A program made the translations under genes and the position numbers. From positions 1-45,381 of the forward strand of contig SXIK01000045.1 of assembly GCA_005772855.1 (NCBI GenBank): DNA of 45,381 nucleotides, written 5' to 3'. Shown here in pieces: positions 1 to 8,696 of this stretch (positions within the stretch are counted from its first letter, which is position 1; each line of letters starts with the position of its first letter). The stretch is from Planctomycetia bacterium. Its GTDB lineage: Bacteria > Planctomycetota > UBA8108 > SXIK01. Below the pieces are notes generated by a model. That model saw nothing but the letters and a program-made list of their open reading frames with translations, was not told the DNA's origin and searched no databases.

Positions 1-1
1 C

Positions 2-427
2 GGCGATCTCGCGGTAGGGGCAAAAGAAGCCGGCCGTCAAGGGCGACGGCGCACGGGCATTCGGCCGGACGAAGCCTTGGCCCACGGCGGCTACGCGCAG
101 CACGAGGCGATCGACGAGGCCGCCGAGCAAGAAGTGACGATCTACGCCGCGGTGCCCAAGCCCCGCAAGGATGACGCGCGTGACCTGCACCTGCCTCTGG
201 GGGGGGACAGCGAGGCGGTGGCCGCCTGGCGCCAGCGCATGGGGACCGACCAAGCCAAGGAGATCTACCGGCAGCGCGCGGCGACAGCCGAGACCGTCAA
301 TGCCGACGCCAAGGCGCACCGGGGGCTCGACTCTTTGAGGGTGCGCGGCCTGGTGAAAGCGGCTGGCAGCGCGGGGCTGTTCGCCCTCACCTACAACGTC
401 CTGGGGTTCATAACGATCAGCGGTTGA
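2..427 (+). CDS. IS1182-type transposase, C-terminal part, open at the left edge
   Basis: The reading frame is already open at base 2 and ends with a TGA at 425-427, so only about the last 140 codons are inside the window. The segment MGTDQAKEIYRQRAATAE and the end RVRGLVKAAG...LFALTYNVL match the conserved C-terminal part of IS1182-family DDE transposases (cut-and-paste transposition of the element's own ends). Whether the gene is intact cannot be judged because its N-terminal part lies outside. I could not recognise a terminal inverted repeat downstream of the stop. A TTG at 77 would be an internal start and is probably not used. The following 116 bases hold nothing recognisable, then repeat copy A begins. 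Confidence 0.75.
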   Translation, partial: GDLAVGAKEAGRQGRRRTGIRPDEALAHGGYAQHEAIDEAAEQEVTIYAAVPKPRKDDARDLHLPLGGDSEAVAAWRQRMGTDQAKEIYRQRAATAETVNADAKAHRGLDSLRVRGLVKAAGSAGLFALTYNVLGFITISG

Positions 428-543
428 GCGGTCGCTCCGGCGCAGGACGAGATCCGCCGGCAAGGCGGGCAGCCGATCCTCGCGGAACACCAGCGAGTCA
501 CCGCTCGGCCCACGAACGGCCCGACGACCACCGCACTGCCGTG

Positions 544-834
544 TTATACCGCACGCGGGCATTGATGAGATCTTTTGCAGCCTGCGAAAGGTTGCGGCTG
601 CTCTCGCCGGAGGCGCCCGGCGCCCATCAGGCGCCGAGGAGGGGGTTTGCGGCGAGCTGGCAGCTCCCGAGAGCCTGGCCCGGAGGCGCACGCGCAGCGT
701 GCGACCGGAGGGCCAGCGTGTCGTTGTTGCCTCCGCCCCGCTCCGCTCGGACGGCGAGCCGTCGTGGGGGAGGGTCCGCCTCCCCCACCAGCAAGGAGCC
801 TCAGAGCCTGAGCAATTCTTGCTCAGGCTCTGAG
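544..834 (+). repeat. Modular hairpin repeat, copy A (full length, subtype 1 tail)
   Basis: This non-coding element starts with the head TTATACCGCACGCGGGC and is a string of perfect stem-loops: CGGCGCC/GGCGCCG at 618-636, GTGGGGGAGG/CCTCCCCCAC at 764-788 and a 16-bp hairpin at 800-834. Near-identical heads occur at 8178 (inverted), 15868 (inverted) and 22119 (direct). Copies A and B share the CTCAGAG-type tail, while C and D carry a different tail. The element fills most of the 395-base gap between the transposase fragment and the convergent pseudouridine synthase gene and overlaps the last codons of the latter. No transposase-like ORF lies within it. Confidence 0.85.
800..834. terminator. 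16-bp perfect hairpin at the 3' end of the pseudouridine synthase gene
   Basis: The left arm CTCAGAGCCTGAGCAA (800-815) and the right arm (819-834) are exact inverted copies separated by a TTC loop. The same hairpin recurs in inverted form at 8070-8104. It overlaps the stop of the minus-strand gene ending at 823, so it would form in that mRNA's 3' end. There is no T-tract on either side, so it is either an atypical terminator, an mRNA-stabilising hairpin or simply part of the repeat. Confidence 0.5.
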
Positions 835-1809
835 TGAGGCCAGGGCCCGCTCGAAGTCCGACGCGAGGGGGCACTCGAAGGTGCGTACTTTCGGCCAGGA
901 CTCGGGCAGCTCATACCTGAGCGCATGCAGTGTGAGCCGGTTTATTCCTGGCACGGGCAAGAAGGCGCTCTCTTTCGGCCCGTAGAGTGGATCGATCGCC
1001 AACGGATATCCCGCGGCCCAGGCGTGCACACGAATTTGGTGCGTGCGTCCTGTCCATGGGCGGACCCGCACCAGCGTGTGCTCCGGGAATCGTTCGAGGA
1101 CCTGAAACTCGCTGAGCGCAGAGCCAGGGCCGTCCATGCCGTCTTGCTCGATCAGCTTTGCGCGCATCTTGCCCTTACGGCCGGGCACGATGGGACAGTT
1201 CACCGCAAAACAGGCCGGCTTGACAACCCCTCGAAGGATCGCCCAGTACTCCTTTCGAACCCTTCGGTGCTCCAACGCCTCCCCGATCTCACGCTCGGCC
1301 TCCGGGGTCTTTGCGACAATGACAAGGCCACTCGTCAAGCGATCGATCCGATGGACGATCCGGTAGCGCAAGTACTGTCCGGGAGGCTTCAACGCGCGCT
1401 GCTCGATCTCACGGCGGATCAACCATCCCAGCACACTCGGGAGCCTCTTTTCCCTGTCCGGGACGATGGGCAGCCCGCTGGGCTTCGAGAGCGCGATGAG
1501 AAGGTCGTCCTCGTAAAGGATTCCCGGCTCCTCCATGGATTCCTGATCTCCAAGGTAAATCGCGGGCATTGCGCCCAGGTCCCCCACAACCTCAACCTCG
1601 CTCAAATCCCCCACCCGGCGCGAGAGACCGACCGGCCTTCCTCCCGAGCGGATTCGTCCCTTCGTGAAGAGCTCATGGATTGCCCGAGCAGAGCGATCGG
1701 GCCACAGGAGAGACAGATAGTCTTCCAGCTTCCAGGCAGCGTATTCGGCATGAAGAGGGATCAGCATTCGAGGGCGGTTCAAAAGCTTGAGAATTCCCCA
1801 CGCACTCAT
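823..1809 (-). CDS. RluA-family pseudouridine synthase (rRNA/tRNA)
   Basis: This 328-residue protein isomerises uridine to pseudouridine in structured RNA. An S4-like RNA-binding segment lies at about residues 28-75. The catalytic motif HRIDRLTSG places the nucleophilic Asp at residue 156, followed by GRTHQIRVH typical of the RluA/C/D family. The frame stays open upstream to 2037, but that would overlap the next gene; the ATG at 1809 has a strong GGAAGGA ribosome site about eight bases ahead, so I chose it. It lies 77 bases downstream of the COG2521 methyltransferase on the same strand. The last codons run into the hairpin of repeat copy A. The exact RNA target cannot be read from the sequence. 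Confidence 0.85.
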   Translation of the reverse strand: MSAWGILKLLNRPRMLIPLHAEYAAWKLEDYLSLLWPDRSARAIHELFTKGRIRSGGRPVGLSRRVGDLSEVEVVGDLGAMPAIYLGDQESMEEPGILYEDDLLIALSKPSGLPIVPDREKRLPSVLGWLIRREIEQRALKPPGQYLRYRIVHRIDRLTSGLVIVAKTPEAEREIGEALEHRRVRKEYWAILRGVVKPACFAVNCPIVPGRKGKMRAKLIEQDGMDGPGSALSEFQVLERFPEHTLVRVRPWTGRTHQIRVHAWAAGYPLAIDPLYGPKESAFLPVPGINRLTLHALRYELPESWPKVRTFECPLASDFERALASLRA

Positions 1810-1886
1810 CGCCCGATTCCTTCCGAATACTTCTGGGCATGGCCGTGACAGGATCAGGGCCGATTCTACGAAAGCCTTGAAGCCAG

Positions 1887-2738
1887 TCAACGCCCGTGCC
1901 GTTTCACCGCAACTAGCCCCTGGAGCTCGGGCCTCATCGTCACGCGGAAGCCAGCACCCCCCAGCCTCGAGACCACGCCACCGAGAAAGTCGCGGCCGCG
2001 ACCCCTCGAGTAGGGCGCCCCGGTATAGTGGAAGCACCGACCACCTGGCTTCAAGGCATCGTGGAGCCGGACATAAAAGGCCCCCGAGTAGAGCTCGGGC
2101 GCCAGCGAGTAGCGTGGTGGGTCGTGGATCGCGCTATCCAGACTCCCCGATGGAAGTCGCGCCAGGAGCGCGAAGATGTCGCCGTGCTGAAGCTCCAGTG
2201 CGAGCCCTCGCTCCAGTCGAGACCACGGGTTGAGCTCGCGAAGGCGAATTACTGATTCGCTCAGTTCTGTGGACAGAACACGGGACGCGCCGAGGCGAGC
2301 CGCGTGGATCGCCGTGTACCCGAGGCCGCCGCAGGTGTCGAGCACGAAGTCGCCGGGCCTGACGACAGCCCGTGCCCAGTCAAGGGCGCCCTGAAACGGC
2401 TCGATTTCGGCGGTGCGATGCATCTGGACGCCATCGATCTCAAGCGAGGGCGCGCGCGAAGTGGCGACAAGCTGGTGGAACTTGCCGTCGAACACCTCGA
2501 GAGGAGCCCACGGCTCGTCGTCCACCTTCCGAAAACACTTGCGACCACCTGTCGCGATGGCCTCGAGTGGCTCAAAAGCGAAGCTCTGATCTCCGTGCTG
2601 GAAGGTCTCATTCGAGGCCTCGAGCTGTGTTTGGGCCAGATTCAGATCGAGACTAACTTCGATCGCGCGGCGTCCAACCCCGTTGGGTCGAGCCTTCAGG
2701 ATCTGTCGCGCGTTTGAGGCGTCGAGGAAAATCTCCAT
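1887..2738 (-). CDS. COG2521-type SAM-dependent methyltransferase
   Basis: The 283-residue protein carries a Rossmann-fold methyltransferase core. DTCGGLGYTAIHAARLGAS (about residues 134-152) is the glycine-rich SAM-binding motif, followed by an acidic strand end (TELSESV) and then HDPPRYSLAPELYSGAFY, the pattern I associate with COG2521, a family first described as predicted archaeal methyltransferases. The FHYTG motif near the end fits the same family. The N-terminal 100 residues are less conserved. The substrate is unknown; I do not assign one. It shares a short divergent region (2739-2822) with the DUF1028 lipoprotein gene and probably forms a transcription unit with the pseudouridine synthase. 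Confidence 0.75.
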   Translation of the reverse strand: MEIFLDASNARQILKARPNGVGRRAIEVSLDLNLAQTQLEASNETFQHGDQSFAFEPLEAIATGGRKCFRKVDDEPWAPLEVFDGKFHQLVATSRAPSLEIDGVQMHRTAEIEPFQGALDWARAVVRPGDFVLDTCGGLGYTAIHAARLGASRVLSTELSESVIRLRELNPWSRLERGLALELQHGDIFALLARLPSGSLDSAIHDPPRYSLAPELYSGAFYVRLHDALKPGGRCFHYTGAPYSRGRGRDFLGGVVSRLGGAGFRVTMRPELQGLVAVKRHGR

Positions 2739-2822
2739 GAGGGGAATTTCTTTGCCTTTCCATTCAGAAGAAGCGCAACCTACTGCACACTCACGTCCAA
2801 TTCCAGTTTAGCGAGACTTGCC

Positions 2823-3932
2823 ATGCGTGCGGCCGTTCAAATCAGATGCCTTGCCCTTTTGTTTGCAGGCTGCTCTTCGCAGCCTCCAAGCGTGGTCCCA
2901 ACTTCTCCGGCGCCTCCTGACTTCCCCTCAACCTTCTCGATCGTTGCCCTGGATTCCGAGACGGGTGACCTTGGGGTCGCGGTGCAGTCAAAGTTCTTCG
3001 GGGTGGGCGCCGTGGTCCCCTGGGCCGAGGCAGGAGTCGGAGCGATCGCGACACAATCTTACGCCAACACAACCTATGGCCCCCGGGGCCTGGCGCTCCT
3101 GAGGGAGGGCCTTGGGCCCGAGGAGGTGCTCAAGAAGCTTACCGAGGGCGATTCGGAGCGTGAATACCGCCAGGTGGGCGTTGTGGACGCCAGGGGACGT
3201 TCGGCAAGCTTCACGGGCCGGCAGTGCCTCGCCTGGGCCGGGTCTCGATCGACCGAAGGCTACAGCGTGCAGGGTAACTTCCTCGTGAGCCAGGCCACTG
3301 TCGAAGTCATGGCAAGGGCTTTCATGGAATCGAAAGGCAGCCTCGCAGAACGTCTGGTCCTTGCGCTCGAAGAGGGTCAAAAAGTCGGGGGCGATGCTCG
3401 AGGGCGACAGTCAGCGGCCCTGCTCGTCGTCCGCAGAAAGGCGGGCTACGGGGGTTTCAACGACCGCTATGTCGACTTGCGAGTCGATGATGACCCCGCC
3501 CCAATCAAGGAACTCAAGCGCCTTGTTGCGCTCCACCACGGGAACGATCCCGTCAGCCTGGCGAAGCGGCTCGACCACCAGGGGCAGGCGGACGACGCGC
3601 TCCGCGTATTGCGAGAGGCCATCGATCGGACCCCGGGTGCGGACGCCCCGCGCTTCGAGCTTGCACGCCGCCTCCTTGCCGCTGGCAAGACCGACACGGG
3701 CCGCCATGAGCTTGCGCAAGCCGTCGCGCTCGATCCGCAATTCGACCACTTCCACTTCCGCTCGGCGCAAATCCTCGCCGAGGCTGGTTTGGAGTCCGAC
3801 TGTTTGAACGAAGTCAAGAAGACCCTCCTCCTGAACCCCGAGTACGCTCATCTCTTTCGCCGGGAGCTAGAGAGCGCTGTAAGCCCATTCAAGCCATTGA
3901 AGACGCAAATTGAAAGCTTGTTGCGTTCGTAG
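2823..3932 (+). CDS. DUF1028 (Ntn-hydrolase-like) lipoprotein with C-terminal TPR repeats
   Basis: The 369-residue product begins with a short hydrophobic segment ending in the lipobox LFAGC, so it is probably a lipoprotein anchored in the envelope. Residues about 37-235 (starting FSIVALDSETGDLGVAVQS and containing ATQSYANTTYGPRGL) match DUF1028, a family with an Ntn-hydrolase-like fold and no settled reaction. The remaining residues form two to three TPR-like helical repeats (DALRVLREAIDRTPGADAP, then HELAQAVALDPQFDHFHF). The gene is followed after a short gap by a cupredoxin-like exported protein on the same strand. No specific substrate is claimed. Confidence 0.75.
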   Translation: MRAAVQIRCLALLFAGCSSQPPSVVPTSPAPPDFPSTFSIVALDSETGDLGVAVQSKFFGVGAVVPWAEAGVGAIATQSYANTTYGPRGLALLREGLGPEEVLKKLTEGDSEREYRQVGVVDARGRSASFTGRQCLAWAGSRSTEGYSVQGNFLVSQATVEVMARAFMESKGSLAERLVLALEEGQKVGGDARGRQSAALLVVRRKAGYGGFNDRYVDLRVDDDPAPIKELKRLVALHHGNDPVSLAKRLDHQGQADDALRVLREAIDRTPGADAPRFELARRLLAAGKTDTGRHELAQAVALDPQFDHFHFRSAQILAEAGLESDCLNEVKKTLLLNPEYAHLFRRELESAVSPFKPLKTQIESLLRS

Positions 3933-3989
3933 TTGGGCCCGCAGAAAATCACAAGGCTTGAATTTCCACCCCCACCTGGGAGTCTACCC

Positions 3990-4811
3990 ATGACCATGTC
4001 CAAGCTCACTCTCCTTGCCTTGCTAATTGCCCCGGTGTTTCTGGGGATCTTCTTGTTGGCTGAGGATGGCCCTGCCAGCACTCCCAAGTCACCCGCGAGC
4101 GGTGAGGCCAGGTCCGACGCCACGAAGCAGTCCTCACGATCGTCAGTGGAGAAGAAGTACCCGGACCAGGACCCCGCGAAGGGCTCTCTGGAGGGGCGGG
4201 TGACGATCGAGGGTGACGCGCCAAGTCTCCCGCCAAAGCTGGTCGCGCCCAACCACAAGGACCAAGCCGCGTGCGCGAACCACCTGAAGGAGGAGCGCTG
4301 GATCCTTTCCGAGAGGAAGGAAGTCAAGGACGCAGTCGTTAGCATTCGCAATTACAAGCCGGTCGAGAAGGTAAGGCCCCGGGAAATCTCGATTGACAAC
4401 TTGAACTGCACCTTCATCCCCCATGTCTCGGCCACCACCGTGGGCTCGACGCTCAAGGTCACAAACTCGGACGCCTTCATCCACAACTTCCACGCAAATC
4501 TTGCCCTCCAGGCCAACTTCGCTCTCGGCCCGGGGCAGTCCGAGACCAAGAAGCTTCCCCGGGATGGCTGGGTCGCGATCAATTGCGACTTTCACACGTG
4601 GATGGCGGCGCATATCAAGGTCTTCGCGCACGACCTTTTCGATGTCACAGGGTGTGACGGCTCCTTCAGGATCCAGAACATCCCTCCGGGCCGGCACGAG
4701 ATCGAAATCTGGCACGAGTATCCCCTGCTTTCGACCCGCCATGAGGTCACGATCGAGGCTGGCACGGCGACGAAGCTGGACGTGGCCTTGAAAGTAGCAC
4801 CCAAGAATTAG
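3990..4811 (+). CDS. Exported cupredoxin-like protein with carboxypeptidase-regulatory-like tail
   Basis: This 273-residue protein starts with a hydrophobic signal segment (LTLLALLIAPVFLGIFLLA). I chose the ATG at 3990 because GGGAG lies at 3978-3982; an upstream TTG at 3933 is unlikely. The central domain has the layout of small blue-copper proteins: NSDAFIHNFHANL supplies a His and CDFHTWM supplies Cys, His and Met ligands, as in the plastocyanin type I site. The C-terminal 60 residues (VTGCDGSFRIQNIPPGRHEI) look like a carboxypeptidase-regulatory or transthyretin-like beta-sandwich. A periplasmic electron-transfer or copper-binding role is inferred from family; the redox partner is unknown. 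Confidence 0.7.
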   Translation: MTMSKLTLLALLIAPVFLGIFLLAEDGPASTPKSPASGEARSDATKQSSRSSVEKKYPDQDPAKGSLEGRVTIEGDAPSLPPKLVAPNHKDQAACANHLKEERWILSERKEVKDAVVSIRNYKPVEKVRPREISIDNLNCTFIPHVSATTVGSTLKVTNSDAFIHNFHANLALQANFALGPGQSETKKLPRDGWVAINCDFHTWMAAHIKVFAHDLFDVTGCDGSFRIQNIPPGRHEIEIWHEYPLLSTRHEVTIEAGTATKLDVALKVAPKN

Positions 4812-4972
4812 AGCGCCTGTTCCGGGGCAAGCCGATCACTTCCTGCTCTGGTCCCGGATTTGCCAGGGCTCTTCTTGGCTTGACGATGGACGGTCCGCTG
4901 AAGTGGCCAACCCAGAGGAGGTTGGTTCATGTCGGCAGAAAGATTGCCCTTGCGAAAGATGTCCTCCGACCA

Positions 4973-6136
4973 TCATCGGGTACTCCACAGAAAGTCGCGG
5001 ATTTCATCGGAGCGTGCCCTGGCGTCCGCATAGCCCAGCTCGAGGAGCTCTCGACAGTACCCCTGCTCGAAGAGCAGGTAGCTCAGGAATTCGCCGCCGC
5101 TGGCCGTGTTGGCTCCAAGGCCCTGCAACATGTACCTGATGCTCCTGGGGATCTCAGAACGATGCCTCCAGGCAATATCGGCGAAGTTTTTCGAGGGACC
5201 CAGGTAAAGAAAGTCAATCGTCTGCATGCGGACGCCGTGCTCATCGGAGACAGCCTCCGGGAGGTGCTCCAGTAGCCGATTGATGCGCATCATTTGCTCT
5301 CGGTCAATTTCGAGAGCATCGAGGAAGATGGAGTCGAGAAGGACTCCGGAAATGCGAGCCGGCGAGGGGTAAGCAGTTGCAGAGGCCTCTGGCTCGGTGG
5401 ATCTCGTCAAGAGCTCCCGCACTCCAATCGCCAGGATCTTTCGCGCCCCGAGATGGACCGCGGGGCTCAAGGGCGCCATGTTCCGGATACTTCCATCGCC
5501 GAAGTAGGAGTCTCCAATCCGCACAGACGGAAAGAGGATCGGTATGGCGCAGGAGGCAAGGATGTGCTCGGGCTTGATCTTGTCGTACCGTGCGATCCGG
5601 CTGTAACGCTTCCAGATCGTCCGCTGCCCCTGAGACTGGACAAATACGGTATGCGTGCCCGTCCGATAATCCGTCGCCGATACGGCCAGGGCCTCGATGA
5701 GTCCGCTTGAAACGTTCTTCTCGATCGCCTCGACATTCAGGAGTCCACGAATGAGCTCCCGCAGTGGCGCAGTGTCCACCAGGGCTTTTGCCCGGGGCTC
5801 CTGTGTCTGGACGGCTCCGCCGAGCGCGAGGTCCAGAAACCAACGAAACGCATTGGCACCAATACTGCTTGCCCGGGCGTCGAAAACGTGGCGCGTGGCG
5901 ATGTTCTCCCACTTCTCGCGCATGATCCGGACTGCAGCCACGAAATCCTGGGCACTGGAGGCAAGGGCAGCGAGGTTGATGGCGCCGGCGGAAACACCGA
6001 CCAGGATCTCAAAAGGAATGCGGCCATCCCCCTCACGAGAGATTTCGCAGATGTGGCGAAGCGCACCGACCTGGTAAGAAGCTCGGGCGCCTCCGCCGCT
6101 GAGGAGGAGAGCACGGGTAGGCTTACGCTGGGACAT
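4973..6136 (-). CDS. Patatin-like phospholipase
   Basis: The 387-residue protein has the patatin serine-aspartate dyad. The oxyanion loop GGGARASYQVGAL sits near the N-terminus, the nucleophile elbow GVSAG places the serine at residue 49, and the DGS motif (FGDGSIRNMAPL) supplies the aspartate. Patatins hydrolyse acyl esters of phospholipids and related lipids. There is no signal peptide, so a cytoplasmic or inner-membrane-associated role is likely. The C-terminal 150 residues, containing a predicted DALEIDREQMMRINRLLEHL helix, match the extended patatin forms common in proteobacteria and planctomycetes. The 161 bases between its stop and the cupredoxin gene hold nothing I recognise, and the 167 bases upstream probably contain its promoter. 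Confidence 0.85.
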   Translation of the reverse strand: MSQRKPTRALLLSGGGARASYQVGALRHICEISREGDGRIPFEILVGVSAGAINLAALASSAQDFVAAVRIMREKWENIATRHVFDARASSIGANAFRWFLDLALGGAVQTQEPRAKALVDTAPLRELIRGLLNVEAIEKNVSSGLIEALAVSATDYRTGTHTVFVQSQGQRTIWKRYSRIARYDKIKPEHILASCAIPILFPSVRIGDSYFGDGSIRNMAPLSPAVHLGARKILAIGVRELLTRSTEPEASATAYPSPARISGVLLDSIFLDALEIDREQMMRINRLLEHLPEAVSDEHGVRMQTIDFLYLGPSKNFADIAWRHRSEIPRSIRYMLQGLGANTASGGEFLSYLLFEQGYCRELLELGYADARARSDEIRDFLWSTR

Positions 6137-6303
6137 TCAAAACAACCTGCTCGAGCTTACCGCGGAAGCCTGGAAGTGAAAAGCTGGATGGGGAGCGAGC
6201 GGGACTTCCACAGGCCACAGGAAGCGGCAGTCCCGTTCCTGAGGCGCTGATAATCCCCAAGACCCCCCACTTCCTCAAGTGATCCCGGTAACTTGCTTGG
6301 CGT

Positions 6304-7674
6304 CTAGCGCCTCGCGCCGAACTTGGGACCACGGCGCTTTCCCTGCCACTTGCGCCCCCCACCCAGGGTGCTCGCGGCACCTGCGCGCTGGCGCTCCGCT
6401 GCATGTGCCGGCCCGTCCGGACGACGGGCCGCGACGCCGTGATGCGCCGCCCCGTGATGCGCCGCAGCGCGGTGTTGCCGCTGCTGCGCCCCCTGCGGTC
6501 GTCGTCCATGAGAGTGCGCTGGCTCTCGACGCTCAGAGAACGCTCCAGGCGATGGCACGAAACCATCCAGGGTCATCTTCTCAAGGACCACACCCGTGAG
6601 CCGCTCGATTCGTTTCACGTAGGATTCCTCCTCGCGGGATACGAGCGAGATGGCGTCCCCCGTCGCCTCGGCCCGAGCGGTGCGGCCAATGCGGTGAACG
6701 TAGTCCTCAGGCACATTGGAGACATCGAAGTTGATCACGTGTGAGATCCCGTCGACGTCGATCCCCCGGGCGGCTATGTCCGTCGCCACGAGCACGTCGA
6801 CCTCGCCCTTACGGAACTTGTCAAGAGCCCGGGTCCGGGCGTTTTGCGATTTGTTTCCGTGGAGCGCCTCCACCTGGCGGCCAGTTCGGCTCAAGAACTT
6901 CGCCAGTCGATCCGCTCGAGCCTTGGTGCGCGTGAAGACAAGGACATGGCGCATGTTGCCCCTGGAAAGCAGGTGCGCCACGACTTCTTTCTTGAGGTCT
7001 TCGGGAACCGCGTAGGCGACCTGGCGAACCGTGTCGACCGTGCGGGCCCGGGGCCCCGCCTCGACCAGAACCGGGGAGCGCAGCATCTCGCGACTCAATT
7101 TTTCGATCTCGGCGGGCATTGTCGCCGAGAAGAAAAGCGTCTGGCGCACGGAGGGGAGAGCCTTCAAGATCCGCCGGACATCAGGCAAGAATCCCATGTC
7201 ACACATGCGATCTGCCTCGTCGAGGACAAGGACCTCGAGGCTTGAGAAGCTGATGGTGCCCTGTCCCATGTGGTCGAGCAGGCGCCCTGGTGTCGCGATC
7301 ACAATATCGACACCTTGCTTGATCTGTAGCTTTTGCGGCCCGAACGCCACGCCTCCAAACACAACTGCGTGGCGCAGTGGCAAGTGCTTGCCGTAAGTAC
7401 GCACGCTCTCGCCAATTTGCGCTGCGAGCTCCCGGGTGGGAGTGATCACCAGGGCGCGCAGGCGCCCGCGTCCGCGAGCCGCCAGGCGCTGGAGGGTGGG
7501 GAGAAGGAAGCCGGCTGTCTTGCCCGTGCCGGTTTGAGCAATCCCGAGAAGGTCGGCTCCACTGAGTGCCACGGGGATGGCCTTCGCCTGGATGGGCGTC
7601 GGGATTTCGTAGCCGGAGTCCTTGATGGCGCGAAGGATTTCGGGTCGGAGTTCGAGATCAGAAAACGTCTTCAA
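6304..7674 (-). CDS. rhlE: DEAD-box RNA helicase, RhlE type
   Basis: The 456-residue ATP-dependent RNA helicase shows all core motifs in order: the Q motif region (YEIPTPIQAKAIP), Walker A AQTGTGKT, PTRELAAQI, DEAD, SAT, and HRIGRTAR in the second RecA domain. The opening MKTFSDLELRPEILRAI and the domain spacing fit RhlE. After about residue 380 there is a low-complexity basic tail rich in His, Arg, Ala and Gly, commonly used for RNA contact. The gene is monocistronic by position. The role (ribosome assembly, RNA decay or cold adaptation) is inference from the family. Confidence 0.9.
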   Translation of the reverse strand: MKTFSDLELRPEILRAIKDSGYEIPTPIQAKAIPVALSGADLLGIAQTGTGKTAGFLLPTLQRLAARGRGRLRALVITPTRELAAQIGESVRTYGKHLPLRHAVVFGGVAFGPQKLQIKQGVDIVIATPGRLLDHMGQGTISFSSLEVLVLDEADRMCDMGFLPDVRRILKALPSVRQTLFFSATMPAEIEKLSREMLRSPVLVEAGPRARTVDTVRQVAYAVPEDLKKEVVAHLLSRGNMRHVLVFTRTKARADRLAKFLSRTGRQVEALHGNKSQNARTRALDKFRKGEVDVLVATDIAARGIDVDGISHVINFDVSNVPEDYVHRIGRTARAEATGDAISLVSREEESYVKRIERLTGVVLEKMTLDGFVPSPGAFSERREPAHSHGRRPQGAQQRQHRAAAHHGAAHHGVAARRPDGPAHAAERQRAGAASTLGGGRKWQGKRRGPKFGARR

Positions 7675-8069
7675 ATTGGGTCCAAATCTCCCATGCGCCC
7701 CCTTGGCACGGGGTCAAATGACATATTGGCGGACTGACGGTCGCCGCCATGATTGGAATGAACCTCTGAAAAGTGAGCTCGGCCCGGCTCCTGCGCGCCT
7801 CCAGGGGCCGCAAGGATCGAGGACCCGCTTTTGAGCCGAGCTTCTTCAGGGGAAAGACGCCTGCTCGCGGTTCTAAAACGAAGACACGCATGATACCGTG
7901 GGCACGCGGGAAAGCCAGGGACAGTTTTCAACGCCACGGGTCCCCCCCCCGGACTGGCACCGCGCGATGGGTGGCCCAAGCTTCGCTCCGAACAGGATTT
8001 TCAGCCCCTACGGCCAACGATGGCAAGAGAATCTTCAAGCAGGTCCTTGAAGGCCGCACTCGATATCCC
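7675..8069. other. 395-base stretch without a recognisable gene
   Basis: The region upstream of the helicase start contains several short overlapping frames in both directions, none with a plausible ribosome site or recognisable product, and a run of nine cytosines near 7945. It probably holds the helicase promoter and 5' untranslated region. I see no tRNA, terminator or clear promoter in it. Repeat copy B begins immediately after. Confidence 0.5.
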
Positions 8070-8178
8070 CTCAGAGCCTGAGCAAGAATTGCTCAGGCTC
8101 TGAGGCTCCTTGCTGGTGGGGGAGGCTGACCCTCTCGCAGGCTGCAAAAGGTCTCATCACTGCCCGCGTGCGGTATAA
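8070..8178 (-). repeat. Modular hairpin repeat, copy B (inverted, internally deleted)
   Basis: Read on the minus strand this copy has the same head (TTATACCGCACGCGGGC, ending at 8178) and the same tail hairpin as copy A, but the roughly 200-base middle is missing: the head stops after the first stem (CTGCGAG) and the sequence resumes in the CCTCCCCCACC stem. The tail hairpin is at 8070-8104 with a GAA loop, the exact complement of the TTC loop in copy A. A short piece resembling the missing middle (GCGCCGAGGAGG) occurs separately around 8213-8240. It lies downstream of the minus-strand FabZ operon. Confidence 0.85.
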
Positions 8179-8269
8179 ATCGTCCCGCAAGGGCAGATAG
8201 GCGGCGACGCTGCGCGCCGAGGAGGAGCTTGCGGCGAGCTCGCGCGATGGCTTGAGCCCCCACGCTCCC

Positions 8270-8695
8270 CTACTTTCTCACCAGCACAAGCTCCCCCTCC
8301 GCCGCGAGCTCACCGACGACGGTGACACGGCCCCGGAACTTCGCAAAGGGGCCGAAAGCCTGAAGCACCTCGGCGTGGAGCGTGATCTCTTCTTCGGGAA
8401 GGATCAACCGGTGAAACCGCATGCGAGTGACCTCGCCAAGGTAACCACGCAGAGGCTTCCCCTCGGCGCCGACCAGAGCGATCCCGGAGAGCTGCGCCAG
8501 AGCCTCGATGAGAATCACGCCCGGCACGAGGGGCTCGCCCGGAAGGTGGCTCTCGAAGATACGATGGCCCCGGGGAAAGAGAAGCGAGCCCCGCACCCGC
8601 CGCAGCGGTTCCAGCTCAAGCACGTGGTCGACGAAGAGAAACGGCGGCTTCTGCGGAAGGAACTGGATCCAGTGGTCCAGCGGCAAGACAGCCAC
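8270..8695 (-). CDS. FabZ-like 3-hydroxyacyl-ACP dehydratase
   Basis: This 141-residue hotdog-fold protein should remove water from a 3-hydroxyacyl-ACP to give the trans-2-enoyl chain. The catalytic pair of FabZ is present: His50 in FESHLPGEPLVPGV and Glu64 in LIEALAQLSG, with the substrate-tunnel opening KPPFLFVDHV near the N-terminus. The start is a GTG at 8695, one base after the TAG of the methyltransferase gene, so it is the last gene of a five-gene minus-strand operon. In context it would serve the neighbouring ketosynthase system rather than housekeeping fatty-acid synthesis; a housekeeping role cannot be excluded from sequence alone. Confidence 0.85.
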   Translation of the reverse strand: MAVLPLDHWIQFLPQKPPFLFVDHVLELEPLRRVRGSLLFPRGHRIFESHLPGEPLVPGVILIEALAQLSGIALVGAEGKPLRGYLGEVTRMRFHRLILPEEEITLHAEVLQAFGPFAKFRGRVTVVGELAAEGELVLVRK

Positions 8696-8696
8696 G

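Noticed and set aside
575-811. Open frames inside the repeats that look conserved between copies A, C and D
   Set aside because: They follow the shared DNA sequence, differ in frame after the poly-G tract, have low-complexity Arg/Gly/Pro content and no ribosome site; they reflect GC-rich repeats rather than a protein.
544-834. Repeat copy A as part of the IS1182 element
   Set aside because: The other copies are not next to transposase fragments, so the association is probably chance.
925-1848. A 307-codon open frame on the plus strand
   Set aside because: It is antisense to the pseudouridine synthase, whose catalytic motif is intact; no ribosome site or family resemblance.
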